Below are positions 37,724 to 47,140 of a DNA stretch of 64,000 bases, one piece after another (the stretch's first letter is position 1; each line of letters opens with the position of its first letter). The notes beneath the pieces were generated by a model, which saw nothing but the letters and a program-made list of their open reading frames with translations, made no database searches and had not been told where the DNA came from. The position numbers were made by a program, and so were the translations under genes. The stretch is from Ktedonobacter racemifer DSM 44963 (GTDB lineage Bacteria; Chloroflexota; Ktedonobacteria; Ktedonobacterales; Ktedonobacteraceae): contig NZ_ADVG01000002.1 in NCBI RefSeq assembly GCF_000178855.1, forward strand, positions 2,604,001-2,668,000, read 5' to 3'.

Positions 37724-38836
37724 ATGTATACATACTCTTCTCCCCGTCTTGTTACGGTGCGCCCAGAGATGGATCGCCTGGCTCAATATGCTCCAGGCGA
37801 GTCTCTGGAGGCATTTAGCGAGCGCACAGGTATTCCCATAGAGGATATTATTAAACTTAATAGTAATGAAAGCTCCTATGAACCCGCACCTACAGTATTG
37901 CAAGCACTTAGCAATTTTAGAAACTATAATAATTATCCTGACGCGAACTCAACCGCTTTACGCAATTCACTCGCCGATTATACTGGTGTCGATGGACGCC
38001 ATATCGTCGTGCATCATGGGAGCGCCGAGCTTATCAATCTCCTCTGGCACCTCTTTCTCTCGGTAGGAGATAACGTTCTCTGCTGCCCCCCAACCTTTTC
38101 ACTCTATACCTCGGTCACGACCTTCTGTGGCGCGCATGTACTGGAGGTTCCCCGCAAGCCGGGCTATGAGCTTGATATCGATGCCATCCTCGATGCGCTC
38201 ACTCCTGAAACCAAGCTCATTGTGCTGACTTCGCCCAATAACCCCACTGGCAACTCCATTTGCGAGCAAGATATATTGACGCTGCTCGATACAGGTCGCA
38301 TTGTGATTGTGGACGAGGCATATGTGGAGTTCGCGGATAATCCTCACGGCTTCGCTTACCTGGTACCTCAGTATGAAAATCTGATCGTGATGCGCACTTT
38401 TAGTAAATGGGCCGGGTTAGCAGGACTCCGCATCGGCTATGCCCTGACCCCTGAGTGGATTCAGGCCTATATGCGCCGCGCACAGTGTCCCTTTGAGGTG
38501 AATGTCGCTGGTCATATCGGCGCGATTGAGACCCTCAAGGCCCTGGATTATACTCTGGATAACGTCCGACGCATTACGCAGGAGCGCGAGCGACTGTACG
38601 CCCTCCTGGACAGCTACTCCTTCCTTCATCCAGTACCCTCGCAGGGAAACTTTATCCTGATGCGCGTAGATGAAGACCAGGTGAGCGTGCGAGAGATTCG
38701 CGCTGCGGTTGAGGCCCATGGCATCCTGCTCCGCTACTTCTCGCAGCCAGAGATGCGCGACTTTATCCGCGTCACCGTGGGCAAGCCAGAGCACACCGAT
38801 AAGATCGATAGCGCTCTACATAATCTCTTACCATAA
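37724..38836 (+). CDS. hisC: Histidinol-phosphate aminotransferase (class II PLP enzyme)
   Basis: A 370-residue PLP enzyme, fold type I. LNSNESSYEPAP, the SPNNPTG motif, IVDEAYVEFA and RTFSKWAGLAGLRIGYAL with the PLP lysine (FSK) are all typical of HisC. It converts imidazole acetol phosphate and glutamate to histidinol phosphate. No other his genes are near, so a related substrate (for example another aromatic amino acid) remains possible. It follows the membrane protein gene by 12 bp. Confidence 0.9.
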   Translation: MYTYSSPRLVTVRPEMDRLAQYAPGESLEAFSERTGIPIEDIIKLNSNESSYEPAPTVLQALSNFRNYNNYPDANSTALRNSLADYTGVDGRHIVVHHGSAELINLLWHLFLSVGDNVLCCPPTFSLYTSVTTFCGAHVLEVPRKPGYELDIDAILDALTPETKLIVLTSPNNPTGNSICEQDILTLLDTGRIVIVDEAYVEFADNPHGFAYLVPQYENLIVMRTFSKWAGLAGLRIGYALTPEWIQAYMRRAQCPFEVNVAGHIGAIETLKALDYTLDNVRRITQERERLYALLDSYSFLHPVPSQGNFILMRVDEDQVSVREIRAAVEAHGILLRYFSQPEMRDFIRVTVGKPEHTDKIDSALHNLLP

Positions 38837-38853
38837 CACGGTACCTGCCTATG

Positions 38854-38929
38854 CTAGTGTCGAAGAGAGGTACATGGTTTATGCTCGCCCTCGGGTGAGC
38901 ATAAACCATGTACCTCTCTTCGACACTAG
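38854..38929 (+). terminator. Long inverted repeat after hisC
   Basis: Arms of 37 bases (38854-38890 with 38893-38929), one G-T wobble, TC loop. It begins 17 bp after the hisC stop and should end that transcript before enolase. Confidence 0.75.
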
Positions 38930-38994
38930 AGGGATTGCTTGCCCACCCCCCTCTTCAGGATGTACAATAGCCACGGCGAGGGTGTATGGCACTT

Positions 38995-39023
38995 ATTACA
39001 TCCTGTACTGGTATGGCTATACT
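38995..39023 (+). promoter_or_regulatory. Possible enolase promoter
   Basis: ATTACA (38995-39000), 17-bp spacer, TATACT (39018-39023). A GCTATAC/GTATAGC inverted repeat (39016-39022 with 39034-39040) overlaps the -10 box and the start site and may be an operator. Confidence 0.45.
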
Positions 39024-39040
39024 ACCTATGTATGGTATAG

Positions 39041-40447
<1,407 letters not shown>

Positions 40448-40486
40448 GCACGCTATAGTATAGATAACCCGTGTGCAAAACCTTCA

Positions 40487-40574
40487 TGGTTGGTGGTGTG
40501 ATGCTCCCTGGTGACCATTGGCCACCAGGGAGCATCACACCACCAACCAGGGCGAGCGCCGCAGGCGCGAGAAG
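40487..40574 (+). repeat. Long hairpin with class II flank motif between eno and the hydrolase gene
   Basis: Arms 40487-40513 and 40523-40549 pair without error, with a partial inner stem. GCGAGCGCCGCAGGCGCGAG follows at 40552-40571. It is 40 bp after the eno stop and 88 bp before the next start, so it may serve both as terminator and as an upstream element. Confidence 0.75.
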
Positions 40575-40636
40575 TCAAGTCAGGAACAACGCACACATAT
40601 CACATAGATATCATTTATCCAATCAAGAGAGGACTT

Positions 40637-41506
40637 ATGCCTACAAGATTCAATACCTCAAGGGAGCGGCGCACAGGGCGCGCTATCCATTACAAATATA
40701 GCTACATCGTCCAGAACGCCGAGCGTGGTCCCGAGGGGGCAATCGTGCTCCTGCATGACCTCCCCGCCGGCGCCTTCGCCTGGGAAGAGATCATGCCCCT
40801 GCTAGCTGGCCTGGGCCGCGCGGTCTACGCCTTCGACATGCTTGGCTACGGTCAGTCGGAGCATCCCTGGCCCGCCGATACCTCGGTCTGGGGACAGGCA
40901 GACGGCCTGGCCCTGCTCTTCAAAGACCTCAAATTGAATAATATCATCCTGGTCGGGCATGGCGTTGGCGGTGGCGTCGCGCAGATCCTGGCGACGCGCC
41001 TCTATCGCGAGCAGACCTCGGCCCTGGTCCTCCTGGATACGATTAGCTACCTCCACTCCTTCGACGAGAACTGGCCCATGTCCGAGATGAGCAAGCGCCA
41101 GGATTTTGACGCCCCTAAAGAGGCTTCAGTCGAGGATGTCGTACGCGATCTGCGTGAGACCCTGGGCAAGGGCGTGGTCAATGTCAAAGGCTTCGCCAAC
41201 GTGATCGATAACTATATCGCGCCCTGGAACAGCGAAGTGGGCAAAGAGGTGCTCTACCAGCACATTCGCCTGCTCATCCCCTACTACACCAATGCCGTCT
41301 CCACCGACCTGGCAGTGCTCAACAAGCCAGTCCTCCTCATCTGGGGTGAGAAAGATCAGCAGATGCCGCTCACATATGCCGAGCGCCTGCACCGTGAGAT
41401 TCCCCATTCCAGGCTGGCAATTATCCACAATGCCGGCCACCTGGTCAATTTCGACGCCCCCGAGGCCGTGGCCAAAGAGCTCGTCAATTTCGTCAATGGC
41501 CTGTAA
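40637..41506 (+). CDS. Alpha/beta hydrolase-fold protein lacking the nucleophile Ser
   Basis: A 289-residue protein. The fold is clear: IVLLHDLPAGAFAWEEIMP (oxyanion region), FDMLGYGQSEHP, ILVGHGVGGGVAQILA (elbow), LLIWGEKDQQMPL (acid) and HNAGHLVNFDAPE (His). The elbow is GHGVG, so the usual nucleophile (Ser in GHSxG or Asp in GHDxG) is Gly. It may be non-catalytic or use another mechanism, as some cofactor-free dioxygenase relatives do. AGAGAGGA selects the ATG at 40637. The TAA lies in a palindrome. Confidence 0.85.
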   Translation: MPTRFNTSRERRTGRAIHYKYSYIVQNAERGPEGAIVLLHDLPAGAFAWEEIMPLLAGLGRAVYAFDMLGYGQSEHPWPADTSVWGQADGLALLFKDLKLNNIILVGHGVGGGVAQILATRLYREQTSALVLLDTISYLHSFDENWPMSEMSKRQDFDAPKEASVEDVVRDLRETLGKGVVNVKGFANVIDNYIAPWNSEVGKEVLYQHIRLLIPYYTNAVSTDLAVLNKPVLLIWGEKDQQMPLTYAERLHREIPHSRLAIIHNAGHLVNFDAPEAVAKELVNFVNGL

Positions 41507-41576
41507 ATATCGTAGGTCAAAAAAGAGGGCGCAACCGTCAGGTTGCGCCCTCTTTTTTGACCTACGATATTTACAG
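41501..41576. terminator. 76-nt inverted repeat holding the hydrolase stop codon
   Basis: Arms of 36 bp (41501-41536 with 41541-41576), loop GTCA. A and T tracts in the arms give a U-rich 3' side. The right edge touches the IscB element; TTAC at 41571-41574 is a typical IS200/IS605 insertion tetranucleotide. Confidence 0.85.
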
Positions 41577-41647
41577 AAATACGGGACAGGGAGCCCCGGT
41601 CTTTGCAAGCCGGGGGGAACCCCCATAGGGGGCATGGTGCCCGTTCC

Positions 41648-42973
41648 TTACGGGCTGGTTGGGGTTGGGGCAGCGTGCCGTGTCCCAACCTGGTAGGCGT
41701 AGCCAGTGCTGCGCCCAATTAGCCAACAAAAGCGGTGAGGCACATCGGTGACCTTGCCGTGCGCCGTCGTGATGGTAAAGTAGCCGCTGGCTTTCACCGC
41801 CACACGCCCCACGTGAGTACCCCAGCAGGCAAAGCGCTCGGGGACCACGGCTCGCACCAGATCCCCCATTTGATATCCAAAGTAGCGCTTGTGGCGCTTG
41901 CGGTGGCTGACCGGGAACCCCAGCGCATTGACGTTGCACAGCCGTCGGTGCCCACGCCCCGTCGCTTGCACGAGCAGGGGCACGACGTCCGCCGTGCGCA
42001 AGCGCTCAGGCGTGGAGGCTCCCACGACTGCCGCGTCGAGCCAATGCGTCTTGGGGAGGGCCCGTGTGGTTCGATTGTACTTGGTCAGGCCTCCAGAACC
42101 CGTTTCCACGGGCAACCCGGTCGCCTTGAGCCGCTCGAAGAGTTCCCAGCGCGTGACATTGACGGCCGCCGCAGCTGTGAGCGGGGTCTTCGCTTGCCTG
42201 AGAATGCGCTCCAAACGCACAGGATCGTGGGCGAGGAACACGCGAATATCCTGGGTGCCCTTCTTGCGGTTACAGGCTTCACACGCCAGAGTGAGGTTGG
42301 AGACCCGCTGGCTGCCCCCCTTGGCGCGCGCAACGATGTGTTCCAATTGAAGTGGGACGCCCGTTGATCCGCAGTACGCACATGCCCTTCCCCATTTCTC
42401 CAAGCAGTACTCCCGCACTTCATACCCAAAAAGGGTGCCCTGCTGATACTCGATGCCGGAGATGTCTGGGTACTCCATCTTCTGCAGGTCGAAACGCACC
42501 AGTTCCTGGGAGAGCGCGGTCACGTGAGCGATCCTGCTGATCCGCGTGACCCAGGTCAGGATGTTTTCCACCCGCGAGACAAGCGAGGGGGGCAGCCAGC
42601 CGGCTCTGCGCCTCCGGTTGGCAAAGCGCGGGGCGCGATAGCGGGTCTTGCGGGATCGGCGCCCCCGGCGCACCGTCCGGCGAGTGTCCAGGGCTTTTTT
42701 GATCGCAGCTCCCCGATGGGTGAGTTCGGCCGCCCAGACGACATCCCCGCCCGCATCGTCCACCAGCGCCAACCCCGTGGTGTGGGCGCCCGGATCGATC
42801 TTGAGCCGCAGCGGGGCGGGGGCAGGATGCTCGACCTCCCGCTTGAGGATGATGGTAAAGGGAGAGGTCCGATAGATGGCTGCCTTGCTGGCCTTGAGCA
42901 GCAGGCGGGCCCTCCCTGGATGGACCGGGGTCAGCGGCCGTTTCATGGTATCGAGAACAAAGACGTTGGACAT
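41648..42973 (-). CDS. iscB: IscB RNA-guided nuclease (RuvC-HNH, Cas9 ancestor family)
   Basis: A 441-residue protein, about normal for IscB. The N-terminal PLMP-type segment reads MKRPLTPVHPGRARLLL. RuvC-I Asp60 (LKIDPGAHTTGLAL), an Arg-rich bridge helix (RRTVRRGRRSRKTRYR), RuvC-II Glu157 (SQELVRFDL), HNH with Cys198/Cys201, His212 (LEHIVARAKGG) and Cys231/Cys234, and RuvC-III with Asp313 (HWLDAAVVGAS) are all present, so both nuclease sites look intact. Known IscBs cut DNA with an omega-RNA guide. AAGGAAA precedes the ATG; the omega-RNA region lies directly upstream. Confidence 0.95.
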   Translation of the reverse strand: MSNVFVLDTMKRPLTPVHPGRARLLLKASKAAIYRTSPFTIILKREVEHPAPAPLRLKIDPGAHTTGLALVDDAGGDVVWAAELTHRGAAIKKALDTRRTVRRGRRSRKTRYRAPRFANRRRRAGWLPPSLVSRVENILTWVTRISRIAHVTALSQELVRFDLQKMEYPDISGIEYQQGTLFGYEVREYCLEKWGRACAYCGSTGVPLQLEHIVARAKGGSQRVSNLTLACEACNRKKGTQDIRVFLAHDPVRLERILRQAKTPLTAAAAVNVTRWELFERLKATGLPVETGSGGLTKYNRTTRALPKTHWLDAAVVGASTPERLRTADVVPLLVQATGRGHRRLCNVNALGFPVSHRKRHKRYFGYQMGDLVRAVVPERFACWGTHVGRVAVKASGYFTITTAHGKVTDVPHRFCWLIGRSTGYAYQVGTRHAAPTPTSP

Positions 42974-42974
42974 G

Positions 42975-43290
42975 GGTGTTTCCTTGTTTGGTGCCCCGAA
43001 GGGCCTCCGTTTTCACGGGTAAAGCTCACCTCGACAACGTGTGCAAGCGGTTTGTTGGAAAGCGCACTGGCTTCTCCCTCTACACCTTTTAACGCTTCCC
43101 CGCAGAGGTTCAGGCTGGTGAAGCACCTGAACGTGCCTATGGACATCGGCTGTGCCGCATTCGCTTGCAACGGAGCCCGATGGGAGGAGCATGCTCCTCC
43201 CCTGGCTGAGTCTGCTCATGTCTCGGGCCTGCGAACGGCGCGAGCGCCCCTCGCAAGCCCCCGCATTCGATGCGGGGGTACATGACCCTA
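42975..43290 (-). ncRNA. IscB omega-RNA (HEARO-type) region
   Basis: The 314-bp non-coding stretch upstream of iscB is full of stems on the minus strand: a 9-bp GC hairpin near the 5' side (43258-43266 with 43270-43278), enclosed by TCATGT/ACATGA pairing; a perfect 20-nt palindrome GGGAGGAGCATGCTCCTCCC (43182-43201); and GTTCAGG/CCTGAAC (43108-43114 with 43126-43132). This is where IscB omega-RNAs are known to lie, with the guide at the 5' end. The guide would then come from the sequence just beyond 43288, which is the end of the neighbouring gene. Confidence 0.75.
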
Positions 43291-43572
43291 CGAGGCTTTC
43301 CTACGTTGACGACGCTCCTTTGGGCGCTCCTCGCCCTGTGACACACACATAAGCTGCTGCGAAGTCCGCACAGCGGGCAGTGTGCTTCTGGCCTGCTGCT
43401 GCTCCACGAGATAGGACTCGGAACATCGGTTATACTCTTCGACAGCGAGCATATACGTGTTAAAGAGCCGCTCAAGGGTCGGGAGCGAGGCTCCCTGCTG
43501 CTCGGCAAGCGCCAGGTCATACCATTTCTGTTTCATACGCTTTTCGGCGTACTCGATATCGCTAGGAGTCAT
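43288..43572 (-). CDS. Small helical protein of unknown function
   Basis: A 94-residue protein (MTPSDIEYAEKRMKQKWYDLALAEQQGASLPTLERL...), helical and charged, with a basic C-terminus ending RPKERRQRRKAS. It follows the Rad52-like gene by 26 bp on the same strand and likely shares its promoter. Its last codons overlap the presumed guide part of the IscB RNA, so the C-terminus may have been changed by the insertion. Confidence 0.6.
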   Translation of the reverse strand: MTPSDIEYAEKRMKQKWYDLALAEQQGASLPTLERLFNTYMLAVEEYNRCSESYLVEQQQARSTLPAVRTSQQLMCVSQGEERPKERRQRRKAS

Positions 43573-43598
43573 GTAGAATCAAGCTTTCTGGAGGATGG

Positions 43599-44369
43599 TT
43601 AGGACGCCTTTTTCTGTTGCTTCTGCGCCCTATACTCCTCCGTAAACTGCTGGAGCAACTGTTTCGCATTTAAGAAGGTCAGATTCGAGAGGTTATCTGG
43701 TTCTGGCTTCTCCAGATGCTGACAGAGCTTCTTAATGCTAGAAATCTGCTGCTCCGTCGCAGCCGCGTCAGGCGCTGGTTCACTCTTGCTCGCGCCTCCA
43801 TTTGGGCCCTGCGCGTTCGCGCTCTGCTGCCCCTGACCGCTAAAGCGCCCATTAGCGGTGGCCGCAAAGCCACCCTGTGTGTGACTATTGCCATTGCTAC
43901 CAGCATAGCTGCCATTCGTGGGCCGCTCTACGGGCGCATCGACAATGCGCTGCTCCTCGTTAAGTTCTGGCGCGAACTGCGTGCCATAGCCAAGCGCGGC
44001 CAACGCACGGCCAATAGAGCCCGACTCGGCCTTCTCGATGAAATCTGGAAAGTTCGCCGCGTTCTCCGACTTGGTCCCCATCGCCGATCCGCCCTTGCCA
44101 TCATGGACAGTCGCACGGAAGATGGCCACGCCTTTGGCTGTCTTCACGACCTTCTCGCTACGCCGCTTCTCGGCGTTCCACACAAAGGCCTCAGCCTCGA
44201 CATCCTTATCCAGGTCCAGGTGTACGATTTCGGTTTCGATTGTCCCCTGGGGGCACTCCTGGCGGAACCACACCAAACGCCACTTCACCTCCAGGTACTC
44301 CGATACGCCCTTCCCATTCTTAATATTTATCAGGTGTTCTCTAGGGTTAAATGTCTGGCCGTTACTCAT
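43599..44369 (-). CDS. Rad52/DdrA-like single-strand annealing protein (putative)
   Basis: A 256-residue protein. EYLEVKWRLVWFRQECPQGTIETEIV, RATVHDGKGG and ENAANFPDFIEKAESGSIGRALAALGYGTQF match the core of Rad52-like annealing proteins such as DdrA and phage recombinases. A low-complexity Gly/Asn/Gln stretch (about 145-200) separates this core from a C-terminal helix, as in ssDNA-binding proteins. The ATG at 44369 has AGGAG upstream. A consensus promoter with an operator over its -10 box (44536-44575) suggests damage-inducible control. Confidence 0.65.
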   Translation of the reverse strand: MSNGQTFNPREHLINIKNGKGVSEYLEVKWRLVWFRQECPQGTIETEIVHLDLDKDVEAEAFVWNAEKRRSEKVVKTAKGVAIFRATVHDGKGGSAMGTKSENAANFPDFIEKAESGSIGRALAALGYGTQFAPELNEEQRIVDAPVERPTNGSYAGSNGNSHTQGGFAATANGRFSGQGQQSANAQGPNGGASKSEPAPDAAATEQQISSIKKLCQHLEKPEPDNLSNLTFLNAKQLLQQFTEEYRAQKQQKKAS

Positions 44370-44535
44370 TACTAACACTCCTATTAGATGATTAATCACG
44401 TTGTCGTCTCTGGGAAATATGCGCTTTGCCCAGTATGTACGCCTACTCAGTACAACTCTACTGTGCCATCCCTGACAGAAACACCCATTCACGTTCCGCT
44501 AAAATCTCGCCCCATTCAATCCATAACTTGAAAAT

Positions 44536-44557
44536 TTGTTCTAATATTATAGAACAA
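44536..44557 (-). promoter_or_regulatory. 22-bp palindromic operator over the Rad52-like promoter
   Basis: TTGTTCTA, six bases, TAGAACAA: a perfect palindrome that covers the -10 box of the promoter at 44546-44575. GTTC/GAAC half-sites are usual in LexA operators of several phyla, so LexA is a good candidate, but spacing differs from the classic Gram-positive box. Confidence 0.6.
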
Positions 44558-44575
44558 CCTGGAGCATGCTGTCAA
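44546..44575 (-). promoter_or_regulatory. Consensus promoter of the Rad52-like gene
   Basis: On the minus strand TTGACA (44570-44575), 18-bp spacer, TATAAT (44546-44551). Both hexamers are perfect, making it one of the strongest promoters in the window; transcription would start about 170 bp before the ATG. Confidence 0.75.
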
Positions 44576-44796
44576 GTTATGAAGATTGGTCACGAGAAGG
44601 CTGCTAGCATGGCTTGAACCCTATATCCACCTCGCCTATCGTAAGGAAGATTCTCGTTATCGTGCCACTATCATATTCTTTTCACGTAGGCCAAAAGAGG
44701 AAAATACTAGCGACCAGGAGGAGAGATTGTAGCCGATGTAATAGTATAATATCAGGATAAGTATTCAGCGATTGAGTAGTACGCGAGAGGTGGGCA

Positions 44797-45627
44797 ATGA
44801 CTGCCATTACTTTGTACAATGAGATTCAGGCGGCCCTGCGACGTGGTGAGCGCGTCGTCGTGGCCACAGTCGTGAAGACGATGGGTGCGGCCCCCTGCGA
44901 GATTGGCACCAAACTATTGATCGCGGCGGATGGCACACCCCAGGGGCGTATGGCGGGACCCGTCACAGATAAAAAGGTCGTCGATGAGGGGTTGAAGGCG
45001 CTGAGTGAGAATCACTCACACCTGGCGCATATTCATATCGATGCCGATAACGGCGAGTCAGTTGGCAGTTGTGGTGCGACGCTAGAGGTCTTTTTTGAGG
45101 TCCTACGCCCAGAGCCACGCCTGGTTATCGTAGGCGCGGGCTATGTGGCACAGGCCCTGGCGCGCCTGGCACATACGCTAGATTTCCGCATTGTCGTGGT
45201 GGACGACCGGCGCGACCTGGCCGATCCTCAGCTCTTTGGCGAGAAGGTGCAGCTCATCTTCGGCGATATCCCCGCGACCATCCAGGCCCTTGAACCCGAT
45301 GAGTCGAGCTGGCTGGTGATCGTCACGCGCGGGCATCAACTGGATAGAGACGCCTTAAAGGCCGCGCTATCCACCCGGGCCGCCTATATCGGTATGATCG
45401 GGAGCACCAGCAAGGTCAAACAGATTTTTCATCGCCTGCGCGAAGAGGGCATCCCACGCAAGCAACTGGAACGCGTCCACGCCCCCATCGGCCTGGACCT
45501 GGGCGCGGAGACTCCCGATGAGATCGCGTTGAGCATCGCCGCGGAAATGGTGATGCTACGCCGCCAGGGAAGCGGCCTCTCGCTCAAAAACAAGCACAAT
45601 CTTCTAGAGAATGAGGTGCTCGCCTGA
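44797..45627 (+). CDS. XdhC/CoxI family protein
   Basis: A 276-residue protein with the two family parts: N-terminal CoxI-like domain (VVVATVVKTMGAAPCEIGTKLLI, VGSCGATLEVFFE) and C-terminal Rossmann-like XdhC_C domain (RLVIVGAGYVAQALARLA, IVVVDDRRDLAD, IGMIGSTSKVKQIF, HAPIGLDLGAETPDEIALSIAAEM). XdhC proteins bind molybdenum cofactor and insert it, after sulfuration, into xanthine or CO dehydrogenases. No such enzyme lies in the window. A small hairpin with its TGA follows. Confidence 0.9.
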   Translation: MTAITLYNEIQAALRRGERVVVATVVKTMGAAPCEIGTKLLIAADGTPQGRMAGPVTDKKVVDEGLKALSENHSHLAHIHIDADNGESVGSCGATLEVFFEVLRPEPRLVIVGAGYVAQALARLAHTLDFRIVVVDDRRDLADPQLFGEKVQLIFGDIPATIQALEPDESSWLVIVTRGHQLDRDALKAALSTRAAYIGMIGSTSKVKQIFHRLREEGIPRKQLERVHAPIGLDLGAETPDEIALSIAAEMVMLRRQGSGLSLKNKHNLLENEVLA

Positions 45628-45636
45628 GCACCTCAT
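45611..45636. terminator. Hairpin at the end of the XdhC-like gene
   Basis: Perfect 11-bp stem (45611-45621 with 45626-45636), loop GCCT; the TGA stop (45625-45627) lies at the loop edge. It separates convergent XdhC-like and chitinase genes. Confidence 0.65.
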
Positions 45637-45655
45637 CTCACACGCCAGGAATAGA

Positions 45656-47026
45656 CTAATCGTCTGAATCAGAGTGGAAGCCATTGTAGACCGTCGTGGT
45701 CAGGGTAGCCGAGCTATCGTCCCCATCCAGCGACCAGAACATCGCGCCAGCCAGGTCGTGGCTTTTCACATAATGGACCTTAGTAGCTACCGCCGTGGCG
45801 TCGTCAAACGACCAGAAGGTGGTGCCATCAAAGATCCAGGATGCCTTGGTAATGGGGTCACGATACGTAGGATAATTGAGCTGTGCCAGGACTTTGTAAT
45901 CATTGATACCAGCCTCATACACGCCGGGCGCGGGCTGCATGTCTGGACTGCTCTGATAGAGTCCATGGTTCTGATTTGGTACATTCGTCCAACCGTGACC
46001 ATAGAAGGGAATACCGACCACCAATTTTTCTTCCTCAAAGCCCGCTCTCAAGTAGGCACGCACAGTGTTATCGACGCTGTACGCATTTGTGGGAGCAGGG
46101 GAGGGATCCTTATGGCTGCTATAGAGCGGGGCAGCAAAATCGGTTGGTCCCTGGGCATCCCATGCCCCATGCAGATCATAGGTCATCAGGTTAGCCCAGT
46201 TCAGGGAATGACCAATCTTATTTAGCTCGATCTTCTGATACTTATCCGGGCCAGCAGGCAAAGCAGCCGATAAGAGATAGCGCTTCCCGGTCTGCTTGCT
46301 TAAGGCATCAAGCTGATGACGGAACTCGGCCAGCAGGGCCGTAAAGTTCTGCGTATCCTCGGGCCGATAAACGTTACCAGTGTTACCAGGCGCGGCTGGA
46401 TACTCCCAGTCAATGTCAATACCATCGAAGACGCCAGCCCCCGCGCCATTGGCGGATGGCAAATTGCCCTTGATATAGAGATCGATGCAGGACTGGACAA
46501 AGGCTGCCCGGTTCTGAGGTAGTGCCGCGTCCGAGAAGAGCGCGGACCAGCTCCAACCGCCAATCGAGATCATGGTCTGGAGACCGGGATGCAAGGCTTT
46601 CAGCTCCTTGAGCTGATTAAAGTTGCCCCGCAAGGGATCGGACCAGCTATCAGCCTGGCCGTTCACGGCCTCGGTGGCGGCGAATGGTCTGTCAGTATCC
46701 GCCCAGCTATCCCCAAGCTGACACTTAAGATCGCTACTGATGTTGCTAAAGGCATAGTTAATGGTCGTCAGCTTGCCAGCCTGACCATTAACATCTACGT
46801 TATGCAAATTATAGTTGCGTCCATAGATGCTCCAGGCCGTGAAATAACCCACAATACGCTTGCTCGCGGGAGCTGGCGCGGCGAACATGTCATCGCCACT
46901 CTTAGCAGCAGAGAACGTCTGTGCATAAGCCTTGCCACCACCATTGAGCAGGGTAAAAGCACAGAGATAGAAGAGAAGGAGAAAGAGGGTGCCTCCCAGC
47001 ACCAGGGGTCGACGAGAGTGCGTCAT
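45656..47026 (-). CDS. Secreted GH18 chitinase
   Basis: A 456-residue enzyme. An N-terminal signal peptide (RRPLVLGGTLFLLLFYLCAFTLLNGGGKAYA) is followed by a GH18 barrel with SIGGWSWS and the catalytic DGIDIDWEYP (Asp201, Asp204, Asp206, Glu208). NLMTYDLHGAWD and FWSLDGDD complete the active site. It cleaves chitin outside the cell. AAGGAG selects the ATG at 47026. The promoter carries a DasR-like operator, suggesting induction by N-acetylglucosamine metabolites. Confidence 0.94.
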   Translation of the reverse strand: MTHSRRPLVLGGTLFLLLFYLCAFTLLNGGGKAYAQTFSAAKSGDDMFAAPAPASKRIVGYFTAWSIYGRNYNLHNVDVNGQAGKLTTINYAFSNISSDLKCQLGDSWADTDRPFAATEAVNGQADSWSDPLRGNFNQLKELKALHPGLQTMISIGGWSWSALFSDAALPQNRAAFVQSCIDLYIKGNLPSANGAGAGVFDGIDIDWEYPAAPGNTGNVYRPEDTQNFTALLAEFRHQLDALSKQTGKRYLLSAALPAGPDKYQKIELNKIGHSLNWANLMTYDLHGAWDAQGPTDFAAPLYSSHKDPSPAPTNAYSVDNTVRAYLRAGFEEEKLVVGIPFYGHGWTNVPNQNHGLYQSSPDMQPAPGVYEAGINDYKVLAQLNYPTYRDPITKASWIFDGTTFWSFDDATAVATKVHYVKSHDLAGAMFWSLDGDDSSATLTTTVYNGFHSDSDD

Positions 47027-47111
47027 ACAGCTCTCCTTTCTGGCAATCATTGCCAGCACATTTTAAATACGCTTTTTGGGACCTATACCCGAACGATATA
47101 TTCTAAAAGAA

Positions 47112-47140
47112 ACATTACCCACTTCCCATGGCTTTGTCAA
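47112..47140 (-). promoter_or_regulatory. Chitinase promoter
   Basis: On the minus strand TTGACA (47135-47140), 17-bp spacer, TAATGT (47112-47117). The leader is about 80 bases. The operator below touches the -35 box. Confidence 0.6.

Larger units (their letters stand above)
41577..43290 (-). mobile_element. IscB-type (IS200/IS605-related) element, approximate limits
   Basis: The iscB gene and its upstream structured RNA region are flanked on the left by short stems (CCCCGG/CCGGGG at about 41596-41617, CCCCC/GGGGG at about 41621-41633) after the palindrome, and on the right by the end of a 94-codon gene. No TnpA transposase is present, so it would depend on one in trans. Exact ends need comparison with an empty site. 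Confidence 0.5.
44370..44796. other. Divergent region between the Rad52-like gene and the XdhC-like gene
   Basis: This 427-bp gap has the repressed-looking promoter of the Rad52-like gene (44546-44575) and a TATAAT at 44745-44750 in front of the XdhC-like gene without a clear -35 box. No gene is supported. Confidence 0.5.

Noticed and set aside
41735-42367. 210-codon plus-strand ORF opposite iscB
   Set aside because: Shadow frame; the opposite strand encodes all IscB motifs.
41577-43290. CRISPR-Cas9 locus
   Set aside because: The nuclease is IscB-sized (441 residues) with no array, cas1 or cas2; an IscB element fits better.
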